From Panonychus citri (lineage: Eukaryota > Arthropoda > Arachnida > Trombidiformes > Tetranychidae): 64,000 nt of DNA. How positions within the stretch are numbered: position 1 is the stretch's first letter; the number at the start of each line of letters is the position of its first letter. Shown here piece after piece: positions 51,984 through 62,584 of the stretch. A program made the translations under genes and the position numbers. Under the pieces are notes generated by a model. It worked only from the letters and a program-made list of their open reading frames with translations, did not search any database and was not told the origin of the DNA. The stretch covers positions 434,001-498,000 of the forward strand of contig NW_026515504.1 of the NCBI RefSeq assembly GCF_014898815.1, given 5' to 3'.

Positions 51984-52104
51984 CTGTATGAAAAGGATGA
52001 GAATGATTAGCTTGAGATAAATCGAGATGCTCATTGATCCGTTTTAATAAATAGTAACAACGGATCTTTTAACAATGTTAATTCCTCAATATTATCTTCG
52101 GCAT

Positions 52105-53025
52105 ATTATCTGCAATTACTATTTAGAAGCTATTTAAACTACTACTGTATTTGATTACAATAAATTCAAATGATCAACTTTATTTTTTATTATTATTAAT
52201 CAGTCAACCAATTATTTAATTGGAGGGAGACTTTTAAATAACAGATTACAAGTCACGTTAATGGTTAACAAGAAGTGAAGAAGAGGAAAAAAGTTTATTC
52301 ACTTTTCACACACAGAAAATCATCTCCCACCCACAAAACCATAACGGTAATCATTCGAGTCCATTATGATTCAATTGAATGATCATTTTTTACATAATAT
52401 ATATACATACACACACATTAATATTTGTATTTACCTGTGTGTGGGAATGTTTTGATTAGCAAATTTACAATCAAATTAAAACAATTACAAAAAGAGAGAG
52501 AGAGAGAGAGAGAGATGAGAAGGTCAATGAAGATGAAAATGTTGGCGGGTCAATGAAAACATATGATATATTTTTCTGGATAAAATTGATATTCATCATA
52601 TTCAGAAATCTAATGATGATGAGGTTGTGATATCACCGGCGATGATGATGATGATGATGATGATGGAGGTGGGAAGCCATGTCTTCCCTGTCAGCTGATA
52701 TTGTCTAATCAACTACAAATCAATTCATCAACTTTATCAGGAGATTATGGTGACTTGAATATAACTTTTATCTCCCAATCTCAGTGATAGTGTTTGAAAA
52801 TTCACTTGGACTTTGAAGGAGGAAAATAAAACCTAATTTTCTGTAGGTAAAAATTTTCCAGGAAAATTTTTTTTTTCTTCTTCATATTCTCCAGTAGCTC
52901 TGAAAATATGGCGGTGGTCATTTGATTTTTGTCTGTTTGACCTCCGGTCAATAAGCAGAGGAAGAGAGATAGAGAGACAGAATAAGATGGGAAGAATGGT
53001 CAAAATTGAAATTGTTCAATATTCA
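52105..53025. other. Loop region 3' of the tailless-type gene; no gene seen
   Basis: Holds a GA tract near 52495-52515 and an ATG tract at 52641-52665. Read on the minus strand in all frames, it shows no helix typical of a nuclear-receptor ligand-binding domain. Confidence 0.5.
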
Positions 53026-53473
53026 TCAATTTTGTAGGTGAAATTCATGAGAAAATGATGATGGATGTTTATTTCGGAATAAACATAAATAGCTAGATGA
53101 CATGGGAATCCAAGGGTGACACACACATGGAAAGAGTAAAGGTAATGAAGGTAGGGATGAATGATGAGGTGCTGGTAACACCGGCGGGGGTGGTAAACGA
53201 TTGTAATTGTTTATCAGATTTGAAACGAAAGGTGATTCCTTGGATTGGAAAAAGTTATCCTGCCCTTGTCTCCGTTGGGTTGAATTTCGAGGACCCCGTT
53301 CATGTTGAACGGCATCTTTGTTCATTCCCGCTTCCACGCACTTTTTCAACCTACAGGCTCGACACTGATTCCTATGAATCTTATCCACTGGACAGTTATT
53401 ATTATTAATACCACGAGCTTTACAGGTATACTTTCTATCCTTTCTTATTGATCGCTTAAAGAAACCAGCACAA
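53026..53473 (-). CDS. tll: tll exon 2: rest of DNA-binding domain and short tail
   Basis: Acceptor gattcag lies before 53473; GG|T TGT gives the Gly-Cys of the P-box. The zinc-finger part ends near 53260. The rest (RLPPPPVLPAPHHSSLPSLP onward) is low complexity, like the Pro/His-rich hinge of known Tailless proteins. The terminal residues before the stop could be intron read-through if an unrecognised donor lies inside. Confidence 0.85.
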
Positions 53474-53789
53474 CTGAATCAACACAAAATTCACAATGTT
53501 CACATTTCCATTGATAACAATTAACAACAAGGTGACATTTCAAGATGATGATGATGATAATGGTAGAATCCAAAGGTGATGATGGTTATGAAGAGATATG
53601 AGAAGAAACAAAAAGAAAATTAGAATTCCAATTTTAGATTAAATTGTCAATTTATATTGTTCGTGTTCGTGGTGATATTACTTACCCGTCACAAGCATAA
53701 ATGCCATAGTGTTTACCCGATGAATGGTCACCACAAACTTTACATGGTACATCCAATAGAATCCGACTCGATTGATTTGAATTATTCAT
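53026..53789 (-). CDS. tll: Tailless-type nuclear receptor (NR2E), DNA-binding domain exons; ligand-binding domain not found
   Basis: Exons 53789-53686 and 53473-53026 splice in phase 2 across a 212-bp intron (donor GG|GTAAGT, acceptor attcag) to 183 codons. The start is set at MNNSNQSSR; the open frame runs up to 53972, but that extension is GA-repeat reading (ERERER) and probably untranslated. The product has a full two-finger C4 domain: CKVCGDHSSGKHYGIYACDG, CAGFFKRSIRK, YTCKARGINNNNCPVDK, HRNQCRACRLKKCVEAGMNK and DAVQHERGPRNST. The P-box CDGCAGFFK has Ala as in insect Tailless (vertebrate TLX has Ser), and the C-terminal extension matches the family. After the domain there is a Pro/His-rich tail and a stop at 53026. 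Tailless proteins normally carry a ligand-binding domain; here it is missing or lies on exons I cannot see. Tailless represses and patterns genes in embryo ends and brain in other arthropods. Confidence 0.85.
53686..53789 (-). CDS. tll: tll exon 1: N-terminus and first zinc finger (first half)
   Basis: Reads MNNSNQSSRILLDVPCKVCG and DHSSGKHYGIYACDG. Donor GACGG|GTAAGT. The upstream GA-rich, in-frame stretch to 53972 (MMEDEKERTSE) is an alternative but less likely start. Confidence 0.87.
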
Positions 53790-54221
53790 CACATCAGAAT
53801 TAACCAGAGTCGAAATTGATAATTGAAATTGACACAGGGATGAAAAGTTATGTTCTGATTTACTATTTTCTTGTTTTCGCTCCCTCTGCTCTCTTACTAC
53901 CTTTTTCTCTCTCTCTCTTTCTCTTCTTTCACTCACTCGCTCGCTCGTTCGCTCTTTCTCGTCTTCCATCATTTGTCATCATCTTTTCTTTCATTTTTCT
54001 CTTTCTTTTTCATCCTATACTCTTTTACTCTATAGTAATATTTTTCGTTTTTTCTTTTGTTTCGATTTTGTTTCTCCAAGTCAACCCAAGGAATTCCTAT
54101 TCTCCCGCTTATTTTTTTTCTCTCCTTCTTCCTCAGAATTATCACAAAATTCAAAATTCAAAATTCTATTCTATTTTTGTTTCCTTTCTTGACATAATTC
54201 TTTCTTGTGGTTACCTGATAT

Positions 54222-54345
54222 TATATTTAGACCTTTCTTTTTACCGGTTAATAGATATTATGGACAATAGGTTACGATAAAGTTCAGATCGTATTACTCA
54301 TTCACCATTCAATGTTTCAACTTTCTGATGATTTGTATATATATA
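54222..54345 (+). pseudogene. Relic of the forkhead gene's second exon
   Basis: Matches 59411-59555 on the same strand: ATTTAGACCTTTC, TTTACCGGTTAATAG, GGACAA.AGGTTACGATAA.GTTC, CAGATCGT, GATTCACC (here CATTCACC) and ATGTTTCAACTT. About 26 bases present in the intact gene (between GTATTAT and GGACAA) are deleted and several small frame-breaking changes are present. The corresponding intact residues are FRPFYLPVNRYY and MDKGYDKF. No splice context remains. It lies inside the palindrome loop. Confidence 0.75.
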
Positions 54346-55956
54346 AAACTTTATCAATCAATGAGAAATTGTTATCCTTATTGATAATCTTTAATCCATC
54401 TAAAGATTAATGAAGGAAAGAAAAAAAAAGTAAACAAATTTGAATATTCAACAGGTAGAAATAGAAGAGAAAAAAAAAGTTTTCGATTCACTTTTTTTAC
54501 TTGACATCGATTGGGAAACGATTACCAGGTAATCACCTTTACAAAGTTCCAATCTCAGTTGATCATCAACCTTTTATGGGTCAACTAACAATCCAAAGTT
54601 AAACACAATCGGTTGGTAATTTGTCACTCACAACTTATCATCACTTATATAGTATCAACATAATATTTAACCTGTGACCTGTTAACTTAAAAATCAACAA
54701 CCTCTTTTCTTACATAGAGACCCACACATAGAGAGAGAGAGAGAGAGAGAGAGAGAAACTCACTCACTCATCCACAAACTTTAAAGTGAATTGAAAATGG
54801 ACAAACAATAGTACGAGATTGAGAGAGAGAGAAAAGTTCGAACAACGAAGCAAAAGAATAACAATATTTTCGCCAATACAATTTCGAATCATAATAAATA
54901 TTAACCTTCCACCTTCCACCCCACCTTCTGGTTCCTTGTTTCCTCCTCTATTCTATAGCCTATGATAGTATTAACATTGGTACTAGTTAATAGACACTTG
55001 AGCACTTTAAACCAATACACTAGATTCCGTGTCAATGTAATATAATGATTGATACACTGAATGAATTAAGGAAGAGGAAGATAAAAAAAAGAGAGGGAGA
55101 TAGAGACACTCACACTTTAAGGAGAAGGACTTTTGAAAAAAGTTTATTGAAATATTATCATCAAGTGCTTATCAAGTGGTGACTATTAACAACAATGAGC
55201 GCTATTAGTTTAAACGGCGATGACATTAATATGATAATATGTTTGTTAGTGTCACAAACTTATGACAATCAAAACAGCAAAGAGGAAACAGGAGCAAAGA
55301 TGATTGAATATTGTCAAGGAGAAGCAACAATTTACCTCCTTCAATTGATTACAATTAAAAGTGAGAGATATGATGATGAGATTAAATGTTAATGATAATC
55401 AACGATTTACTTTTCTCTCTCTCTCTCTCTTTGAAATGAGAACATGAATTTCTAAACATAATCTATCTCTCTGAATTCATTGAATCTCCTACTTGAGATG
55501 ATGAATTATTATTTTACCGACAATAAGATTCTGGATGAGGTCGAGGTAAATGTGCTCGAAAAATGAAATTAGGACAAGAAAATTGTCACCATTGTAAGAT
55601 GATTATGGAAGATGAAATTTATCTTCCATTTTTTTGTTGTTGTTCAAATACATAACATTTCAAGTGCTACTTAATCACAATGAACTTTATCCTATTATCA
55701 TGATGATTATGGATCTAAAGTAAAGGTCGTCAGTACAATTGAAAAGGTTGAAAAGAGTTCTAACATTTAGATTGATTAATAATAGAATTTAATTATGAAA
55801 ATGAATTCATCAACTAGAGAGATGAAACTTTCATGATCAGATGATGAAGGGGAGAGAAAAATATTCAATCAAAATAAGTTAATCGGATAATCTGGAAAAC
55901 TTTGGTTTCCATGGATCATCATTAGTAAATCACTGGTCAGTATTATCATTAGCCGG
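54346..55956. other. Loop region 5' of the tailless-type gene; no gene seen
   Basis: AT-rich, with a GA tract at 54731-54757. A 65-codon plus-strand frame at 55195-55392 has no motif. As the minus-strand 5' flank of tll it may hold the promoter, but no element is clear. Confidence 0.45.
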
Positions 55957-56068
55957 ATAATATTGAGGAATTAACATTGTTAAAAGATCCGTTGTTACTA
56001 TTTATTAAAACGGATCAATGAGCATCTCGATTTATCTCAAGCTAATCATTCTCATCCTTTTCATACAG

Positions 56069-56110
<42 letters not shown>

Positions 56111-56476
56111 CTTTTCTCTCGCTCTGTTGTTGTTCTTGTTTTCCACCACCAAAATCATCATCTTATCCTCGTCATCGTCATCTTCATCTTTCATCATCAT
56201 CATCACCAAACATAATCATCTTCTTGACCTTATCTCTTGGGCATAAAAGGTAAAATCTGCATAAGAGAAAAGTATAAATGATAAACAATATTTTTTGTTC
56301 AATTCTAATCCCATCATGTGTCAACAATTTTCCACAATTATTTTCGATTGGTAAGAGAAAAAGATGGACAAGCGGGGTGGGTTTTCGTAGAAGGTGGGAC
56401 ATCAAGAGAGAGAGAAAGAGAGAGGGAGAGAGAGGGAGAGGTAAAAAAGACAGAGGATGAGAAGGTGGAAGATGAG

Positions 56477-56508
<32 letters not shown>

Positions 56509-56795
56509 TATTTACAAAATTTGCAACCACTTGTATTCAACTTCTCAATAGACTTAACTTATTATGTTACCATATTTAAAATTAATCTTTCCCTTTGTTA
56601 CAAATCTCTTTCTTTCTCTTTCTTTCTCTTTCTTTCTTCATCATCCTTGGTCATCATTATCATCTTTGTCAGTCTATTTCACAGTGACTTAACGAATGAG
56701 ACTCTATTTGTCCGACTTTCACCATAATCATCTCTTTCTTTTCTCTCTTTCTCCTTACTACTCTTGAGGTATATTCTTGTGTACATTGTTTATAT
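55957..56795 (-). repeat. Right arm of the large inverted repeat
   Basis: Reverse complement of 51183-52104, with shorter GA/CT tracts. The inner edge is at ATAATATTGAGGAATTAACA (55957) and the outer edge just after ATTCTTGTGTACATTGTTTA (56795). Only a handful of substitutions are visible outside microsatellites, so the arms are either young or kept alike by gene conversion. Confidence 0.93.
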
Positions 56796-58084
56796 GTTTG
56801 TGGTGGATCCTCGATTTTACGATGACAACTTGTGAATTAACCCTTAGGCAACATCTTAATGGACTTTTATTAGTGACCATGAAGTACACTGAATAACGAA
56901 TATTGAAAGGGACCTCATAGTAATTGCGATACCATTAGGTTAAGTTTTATTTTCTTTATTCTTCCACTAAATCCTTAATTACTCTACTTTAAATCCTAAC
57001 CATTTGCACTTAACTTTCATTATATTAATACCTTTCTTCTTACTCCCAAGAGATTTTAAAATTCTAAAATCACACAATCATATCACCATAATCAGTGACA
57101 TTTCCGGATAAATTCTGACACTAAGACAGAGACACATCGAGCCTTCAGTCTACGATTCTATGGAAATTTGAATGTCCATTATCATCATAAACTCTTCACC
57201 TACTTTCCAATAAGTAGCTCAACTAATTAAAATTCAATCTAATCTGAAAGTTAAATTGTCCTTTGATCCACCAAAATCCAGGAATAATATTCAACCAATC
57301 ATCACCAGAGAATGTCCGAAAATATCTGAGATTCACTGAAATAATCATGACTAAAAAATGAACAATATAAACGATAAATCAACTTCCAAAACATCAACTG
57401 TAATTATCAATGTTAACCCAAAGTTTTTCATCAAAAATAAACAAATACGATTCTCATGCTAAACTATAAACCTCAAGTTCCAACACCAAAATAATCATTC
57501 GGATAAAGAAAACAAAACTCAAAGAATAATAAACAATCAAATTTAATTAATGGGTTAAAACTTTTTCACAACTCGAATCCTTTATTTGCCGTTCGAGGGA
57601 CAAATGAGCATTTTCACCACAGAATCGGTTTCCAGTATTACTGAATTGAAATATTCAGGTTACATGAGCTTATTTTCTAATATTTTTCACCAAGTTTTCG
57701 AATTTTAATCTCGACATTTATATTATTCATCAGATTCCAATCTCCGTTACGATCTTACATATCTTATCCCTCGAGTCTTTGGTAAATCAGAAAATCGGTA
57801 AGCGGATCCACGTGCAAATTTCATCCCAGTTTAAATCATCTTCATCATAATTACGATGATTGCAACAATTGAATCGAAGGTAAATTCATTGATTAATTTT
57901 CGAAGAGCAAAAAGTTTGTTTGTTGCTCGAAAAAATCCAAAAAAAGAACTTTTTTCCACCAATAGATGGCACCAGTTTCGTTTTCTCCAAATTTCGAGAT
58001 TGAAAATTTCATTTCGATAAAATAATTTTCGCTTCAACTGATTAAACAAAGTGTATATAAATTGTCATGTGAACAAAAAAAAAG
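56796..58084. other. Intergenic stretch right of the palindrome; no gene seen
   Basis: AT-rich. The part near 56965-57050 resembles 45470-45570 (CTAAATCCTTAAT, ATTTGCACTTAACTTT) in the same orientation, a weak dispersed repeat. No exon recognised. Confidence 0.45.
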
Positions 58085-58545
58085 ATCCAACTTGGCCCCA
58101 GGGTAAATATTAGACTCAAACTGTTATGGTTTCGTTAACACTTCATCATCAGCACTTAAGTAGGTATCAATTGTTAGAAATACTTGAAAATAAAAAGGTT
58201 CACACTTTTGATCACCATTTAAGGCGATGATAAATGTATCAACAATAATAAATATCGATAATAAGAATGATAATTTAAATCGATGGTTTGAAAGAAAGAA
58301 AAAAAAATCGATAGAAAAATAATTTCTAATTGACAATTGAAAATCTAAATAAAAAGGAAAAGCAATTGGATACATCGAGAGACTAATTAGATAATCAGAT
58401 GATGTGATTATGATCACATGAGATTAGTAAGCAAATCATTAAGAGCGAAAGTGTTTTAATTACAAGTTATGCCTCCAACTGATTCCAGTTAATGAATAAT
58501 CGTTTATAGTTAATCATTATGATCGCTGGTTAATTGTCCGCTTGG
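58085..58545 (+). promoter_or_regulatory. Upstream region of the forkhead gene (copy 2 of the duplicated block)
   Basis: Collinear with 48945-49480. The best-kept core is 58149-58219: CACTTAAGTAGGTATCAATT to TTCACACTTTTGATCACCAT. The core includes CACTTAAG (NK2-class-like), TTCACAC (T-box-like) and CTTTTGATCA (TCF/LEF-like) words. These are short and may be chance. It lies about 0.95 kb before the forkhead start codon. A regulatory role is inferred from conservation between copies only. Confidence 0.4.
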
Positions 58546-58665
58546 ACATTGTAGTCCTAATTGTCTCCCTCTCTCCCTCTCTATCTCTATGTGTGTGTCT
58601 TCATCTTTATCTCTTCATCTCTTAATCTCTTTCACTCTCTCTCCCTCTGTGTCTCTCTCATTCTT

Positions 58666-58699
<34 letters not shown>

Positions 58700-59166
58700 C
58701 TTTTATCAAATTACTAATTTAACAGAATAGCAACTTGATTTTAGTGTTAACTATTTAATCATCTAGAAAAGACAAGGTGTCATCATCCTCATCATCTAAA
58801 GTCTAATCATCAGGTGAAAACAATAACAACAAAGAAAAAAAAAGAAAATAGAATTTTCATTTTTTTCTTTTCTCCTTTCTCTTAATCCTTTTTCCTTTTT
58901 CTTTAATCTCTCTTGTTATTATTATTGTTTATTTCGTTTTCTCATTTGCTTCTTCTCAGTGGTTTTCTATATTTCTTTTGTTTTCTAATTAATTTACATT
59001 ATCTAATTATACATAATCTAATGTTTGACTATTTTCTTCAACTCATTTTCTATTCTCTTTACAGGTTTTCACTTTCATGGTGAATTAATCGATCACCAAT
59101 CATCTTCATCTCATCATTTTTCTTCATCTTTTCTTATTTGTTACTCTTTGTTTTCTTTTTGGCTCA
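58546..59166. other. 5' flank of the forkhead gene
   Basis: CT-rich, with a pure CT run at 58671-58696, then pyrimidine-rich sequence up to 59166. An acceptor-like TTTACAG at 59064 (before GTTTTCACTTTC) suggests an untranslated exon splices in before the ATG at 59167. Confidence 0.5.
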
Positions 59167-59212
59167 ATGGAAACGAGATATTATGATCACAAAATGATGA
59201 TGGATATGAAAT
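59167..59212 (+). CDS. Forkhead gene exon 1 (15 codons)
   Basis: METRYYDHKMMMDMK, donor AAAT|GTAAGT. Too short to stand out by length, but it joins in frame with the open sequence before the longer frame of exon 2. Confidence 0.72.
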
Positions 59213-60941
59213 GTAAGTTGAAATTTTCTATTCTCCCGCTTTTGAAAAATTCTTTTCTTCCATTTTGTTCAGTAGCTTATTCTTAATTCTCTTGGATTTT
59301 TTTTTGTTTCTTCTTCTTCCCTGTCGGTGTTTTTATCCTTTCCCTGTCTTCGTTTTTTTTAGCGTCCCGGCGATCGCTTTCTGACATTTTAGCGTCAGCT
59401 GACAACGAACCATTTAGACCTTTCTATTTACCGGTTAATAGGTATTATAATTGTTACTGTGATAGTTGTTCAATGGACAAAGGTTACGATAAGTTCATCA
59501 ATTCATCTGATCGTGTTCCTGATTCACCGTTTATGTTTCAACTTAGTTCATCAACATTATTATCTCAAGCTTCATCTCCCTCACCAATGGATCAAGTTTT
59601 ACCTGTGAAGGTTGATAATTTTGACCAACTTGATGACCATTATTTTGAAAATTGTGGCTTGTTTAATGATTTTACTCTTGAATCAGAGTTTATTGTCGAT
59701 GGTGGTGATGAGAATGAAATCAACGAAAATGTCAAAGAAAATATATCCGTTGAAAGTTTACTTCTAAATGGTTTAACCTGTTCTCAATTGTCAAAGGATG
59801 GAGGTGATTCCTTGATTCGTTCACAATCTTTATCTCAATCCCAGAGATCTCAAAATTCACTGCAAAAATCTCAAGAAAATTCAAATGTTCTTCAGGTAAA
59901 ATCTTTGGACAATTCAATTCTATCCAGTAGCTATGAAAACTATTCACAGCCTTTGGTCATCGCTTCTCAAAGTTCCTATCATGGGCCATCTTCATTTTAC
60001 AATTCATCATCAAATTATACATCTAATTTGACACAATCGGATTCACAACTTTCCCAACAAAGTCAAGAAGGTAATTGTTGCCGAAAACATAAAAAGTATT
60101 TTGAAAAATTGGCCAATAAACCAGAGAAACGGATTGACCCTGATTTCGCTCTTGATGTTGATTCTTTATACACATCAACTCATAATGGTTACCTGAAGCC
60201 TCCGTTCTCACATAATATGTTATGTGCCTTAGCGATTTACAGTGAGCCCACCCGACAACAAGAAGTTTCCGGTGTCTACAAGTTCCTCATGTAAGTACCA
60301 ATCTAATTGTTACCTGAATTTTCCAAGCAAAAAGAACAAAAAATGAAAACCTTTTCCTTAGAAACACAAGCTAATCTTTTTCTATTCTATTCCATTTCAT
60401 TTTCTTTTCTTTTTTCTCTCTCCTTCTAATTCACAGGGAATGTTTTCCATATTTTCAAGATGCTGGTCAACATTGGAAAAACTCATTGAGACACAGTTTA
60501 GCTACTTGTGATTGGTTTGAAAAATCTGATCATCCGAGAACCGCCAAGAAAGGTTACAAATACACCGTTGCCGCGAATCGGATGAATTGCTTGAAATGTG
60601 AGATAAAGAAACAATGTATCACCGATATAACCAAACTTCATTATCGACTCTCAGGACTCTGTAAGCATGATAATAGTTTAATTCTTTAAACCAATTTAAC
60701 CTAATCAAATAATCTTCTCCTCATTTAAACATCAAACAAACAAACAATTTCTTTATTCATTTGTTTGTATAAATAAATTAAATTATTTTTCTTTTTGTAT
60801 TAACTTTTCTATCTTATAGATGTTTGTGATTACCTGATTAACATGGGACTTTTGGCTTTGAATCAACATAAAATGGCTGAACTTCAACAGGCAATCAGAC
60901 TTAATGATAACTATCATTTATCATCATCAAATGAAAATTAA
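59167..60941 (+). CDS. Divergent forkhead-box transcription factor (FoxN/FoxR-like), complete in four exons
   Basis: Exons 59167-59212, 59363-60290, 60437-60660 and 60820-60941 splice in phases 1, 2 and 1 to 439 residues. The N-terminal 290 residues are Ser/Gln/Asn-rich, likely disordered, with repeated SQS motifs (about 140-200). The winged-helix domain is at about 293-372: YLKPPFSHNMLCALAIYSEP, VSGVYKFLMECFPYF, HWKNSLRHSLATCDWFEK and KKGYKYTV. This follows the forkhead order (KPPFSY, ALA, IY.F....FPYF, W.NS.RH.L, CF.K, KG..WT). The spacing and the ECFPYF...WKNS wording most resemble FoxN and FoxR types. Odd points: the recognition-helix Asn of RHN is Ser (RHS), and the usual Trp after KGG is Lys-Tyr. 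The start at METRYYDHK is preferred over the internal Met at residue 53 because the upstream frame is open and splices cleanly. Confidence 0.85.
59363..60290 (+). CDS. Forkhead gene exon 2: N-terminal region and first half of the forkhead
   Basis: Acceptor tttttttag precedes 59363. It begins SRRSLSDILASADNEPFRPF and ends in VSGVYKFL with donor CTCAT|GTAAGT. The phase-2 split Met is completed by exon 3. Confidence 0.87.
60437..60660 (+). CDS. Forkhead gene exon 3: recognition helix and wings
   Basis: Acceptor ttcacag precedes 60437. It encodes ECFPYFQDAGQHWKNSLRHS, LATCDWFEKSDHPRTAKKGY and KYTVAANRMNCLKCEIKKQC, then a short helix-like stretch. Donor CTCT|GTAAGC. Confidence 0.88.
60820..60941 (+). 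CDS. Forkhead gene exon 4: C-terminus
   Basis: Acceptor cttatag precedes 60820; T|AT restores Tyr. It reads YVCDYLINMGLLALNQHKMA and ends SSSNEN with TAA at 60939-60941. Helical and Leu-rich; no known motif. Confidence 0.8.
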
Positions 60942-61764
60942 CTGGTGACAATTATCACACACAAAATTTATCTCTTTTACCATCGAATATATTTTTTATT
61001 ATAATCGCAACAATCATATCTCACCATCGTCATCATCATACAAAAGTCGGAATAATTTCCTATATAACTCACCTATTTCTCTCTCTCTCTCTCATCAAAT
61101 ATTATCAACACAAATCTATTCTTTTTTTCTAGATTATCCTCTATTCTAGAGAAATCAAATTTACTTTTTTTCTAATCACTCAACCCCAAAGATCCATCAC
61201 CAATCTCATATATGCATATACGACTGGAAACGCTATACAGTAGCTTGTGTTTTTTAAGCCAACAGTTAATCCCTTTTTGTTAATCTTTTGTTTTCTTCCA
61301 AAATAATTATTTCCCTTTGTTGCAATTAATCATTTCCACTGCTGAAGAAAAAAAAACCAATATATTTCATCAACTGATTGCCATTTATTACATTCAAATA
61401 TCTAAGCTTTTCTGTTGCGTTAAAATCAATATATTTTTTGATTGAAAATGTTTATTAAAAAAAAAAGAAAAACTTTTCTTTTTGTTGTCAAACAAAAATT
61501 CAAATGTTTAATTGTTGTTTTTTCTGATCAATTGTGTAGCCACACAATGAGATTAATTTTAAAATAGATTAATTTAATTAGAGTAAATAACCAGAATCAT
61601 ATCTTTTTGTTTAGTTATTTGTTATTAGAATTAACAAAAGAAGCGTTTTTTTTTAATGAGCCTAATAAGGAATCAGACCATTTACAAAGATTAAGAATTT
61701 TCTCTTTTCATTTTTAATTTTTGTTTTTATCCGACAATTGTGATGATAGTGATTAATTATTTGA
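60942..61764. other. 3' intergenic region between convergent forkhead and Rpt5 genes
   Basis: Contains a CT run at 61078-61093 and an AATAAA on the minus strand near 61450, a plausible poly(A) signal for Rpt5. No coding signal. Confidence 0.55.
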
Positions 61765-62584
61765 TTAGGCGTAGTAATTGAGATTAGTCTTCTTTTTAGC
61801 CTGTACCTCCAAAATGGCGTCCATAAAATCTTCGTGTGTTACTATGGATGCATTTCGACGTAAGGCAATCATACCCGCCTCAACACAAACCGCTTTACAT
61901 TGGGCACCATTAAAATCATCTGTGCATCGGGCTAATTCCTCGAAATTAACTTCATGGTGAACATTCATCCTTCTAGAATGAATTTGCATTATACGTGAAC
62001 GAGCTTCTTCATTGGGATGAGGGAATTCAATTTTTCTATCCAAACGTCCTGATCTAAGTAAAGCTGGATCAAGAATATCTACTCTGTTGGTAGCGGCGAT
62101 AACTTTAATATCAGATTGTGAACTAAATCCATCCAGTTGATTTAGTAATTCCAACATGGTTCGTTGAACTTCCCGATCACCAGCTTTCTCACTGTCAAAT
62201 CGTTTGGTACCAATGGCGTCAAGTTCATCGATGAAAATAATGGCAGGAGCATTTTCTTTAGCCAAAGCGAAAGCATCACGAACAAGTTTCGCTCCATCAC
62301 CAATAAACATTTGAACTAATTGGGGACCCGCAAGCTTAAGGAAAGTTGATTTTGTTTGAGCAGCACAAGCACGAGCCATTAAGGTTTTACCTGTACCAGG
62401 GGGACCGTAAAGTAAAACACCTTTGGGAGGTTGAATTCCAATATTTTCAAATTTCTCTTTATGGGTCATTGGTAAAACTACTGCTTCAATCAATTCTTGA
62501 ATTTGTTTATCTAATCCTCCGATATCATTATATTGTTCAGTTGGACGTTCATCAACCTCCATAGCCTTGACTCTTGAATCATAC
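61765..62584 (-). CDS. Rpt5: Rpt5 exon 4: AAA+ domain
   Basis: Acceptor cttcag, GA|G makes Glu, followed by YDSRVKAMEVDERPTEQYND. It runs to the stop at 61765 and carries all the ATPase motifs. Confidence 0.97.

Larger units (their letters stand above)
51183..52104 (+). repeat. Left arm of a large near-identical inverted repeat
   Basis: Its reverse complement matches 55957-56795 almost base for base, including unique stretches such as GTTGAATACAAGTGGTTGCA, CCCACCCCGCTTGTCCATC and AACGGATCTTTTAACAATG. The arms differ mainly in the length of GA/CT tracts (922 against 839 bp). The loop is about 3.85 kb and holds the tailless-type gene. No transposase or terminal target duplication was seen. Confidence 0.93.

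Noticed and set aside
51387..52034. Several frames of 60-139 codons (SLSLSL or ERERER)
   Set aside because: Translations of long CT/GA tracts in the palindrome arm, open in several frames on both strands; the same frames in the right arm have different lengths.
53816..54280. 154-codon plus-strand frame
   Set aside because: Hydrophobic low-complexity reading antisense to the tll first exon and its GA-rich leader; no domain.
58124..58417. Minus-strand frame sharing FYFQV and TYLSADD peptides with one at 48917-49222, as a conserved coding exon
   Set aside because: A single-base length difference in the poly-T shifts the upstream frame between copies, so the shared block is more likely non-coding.
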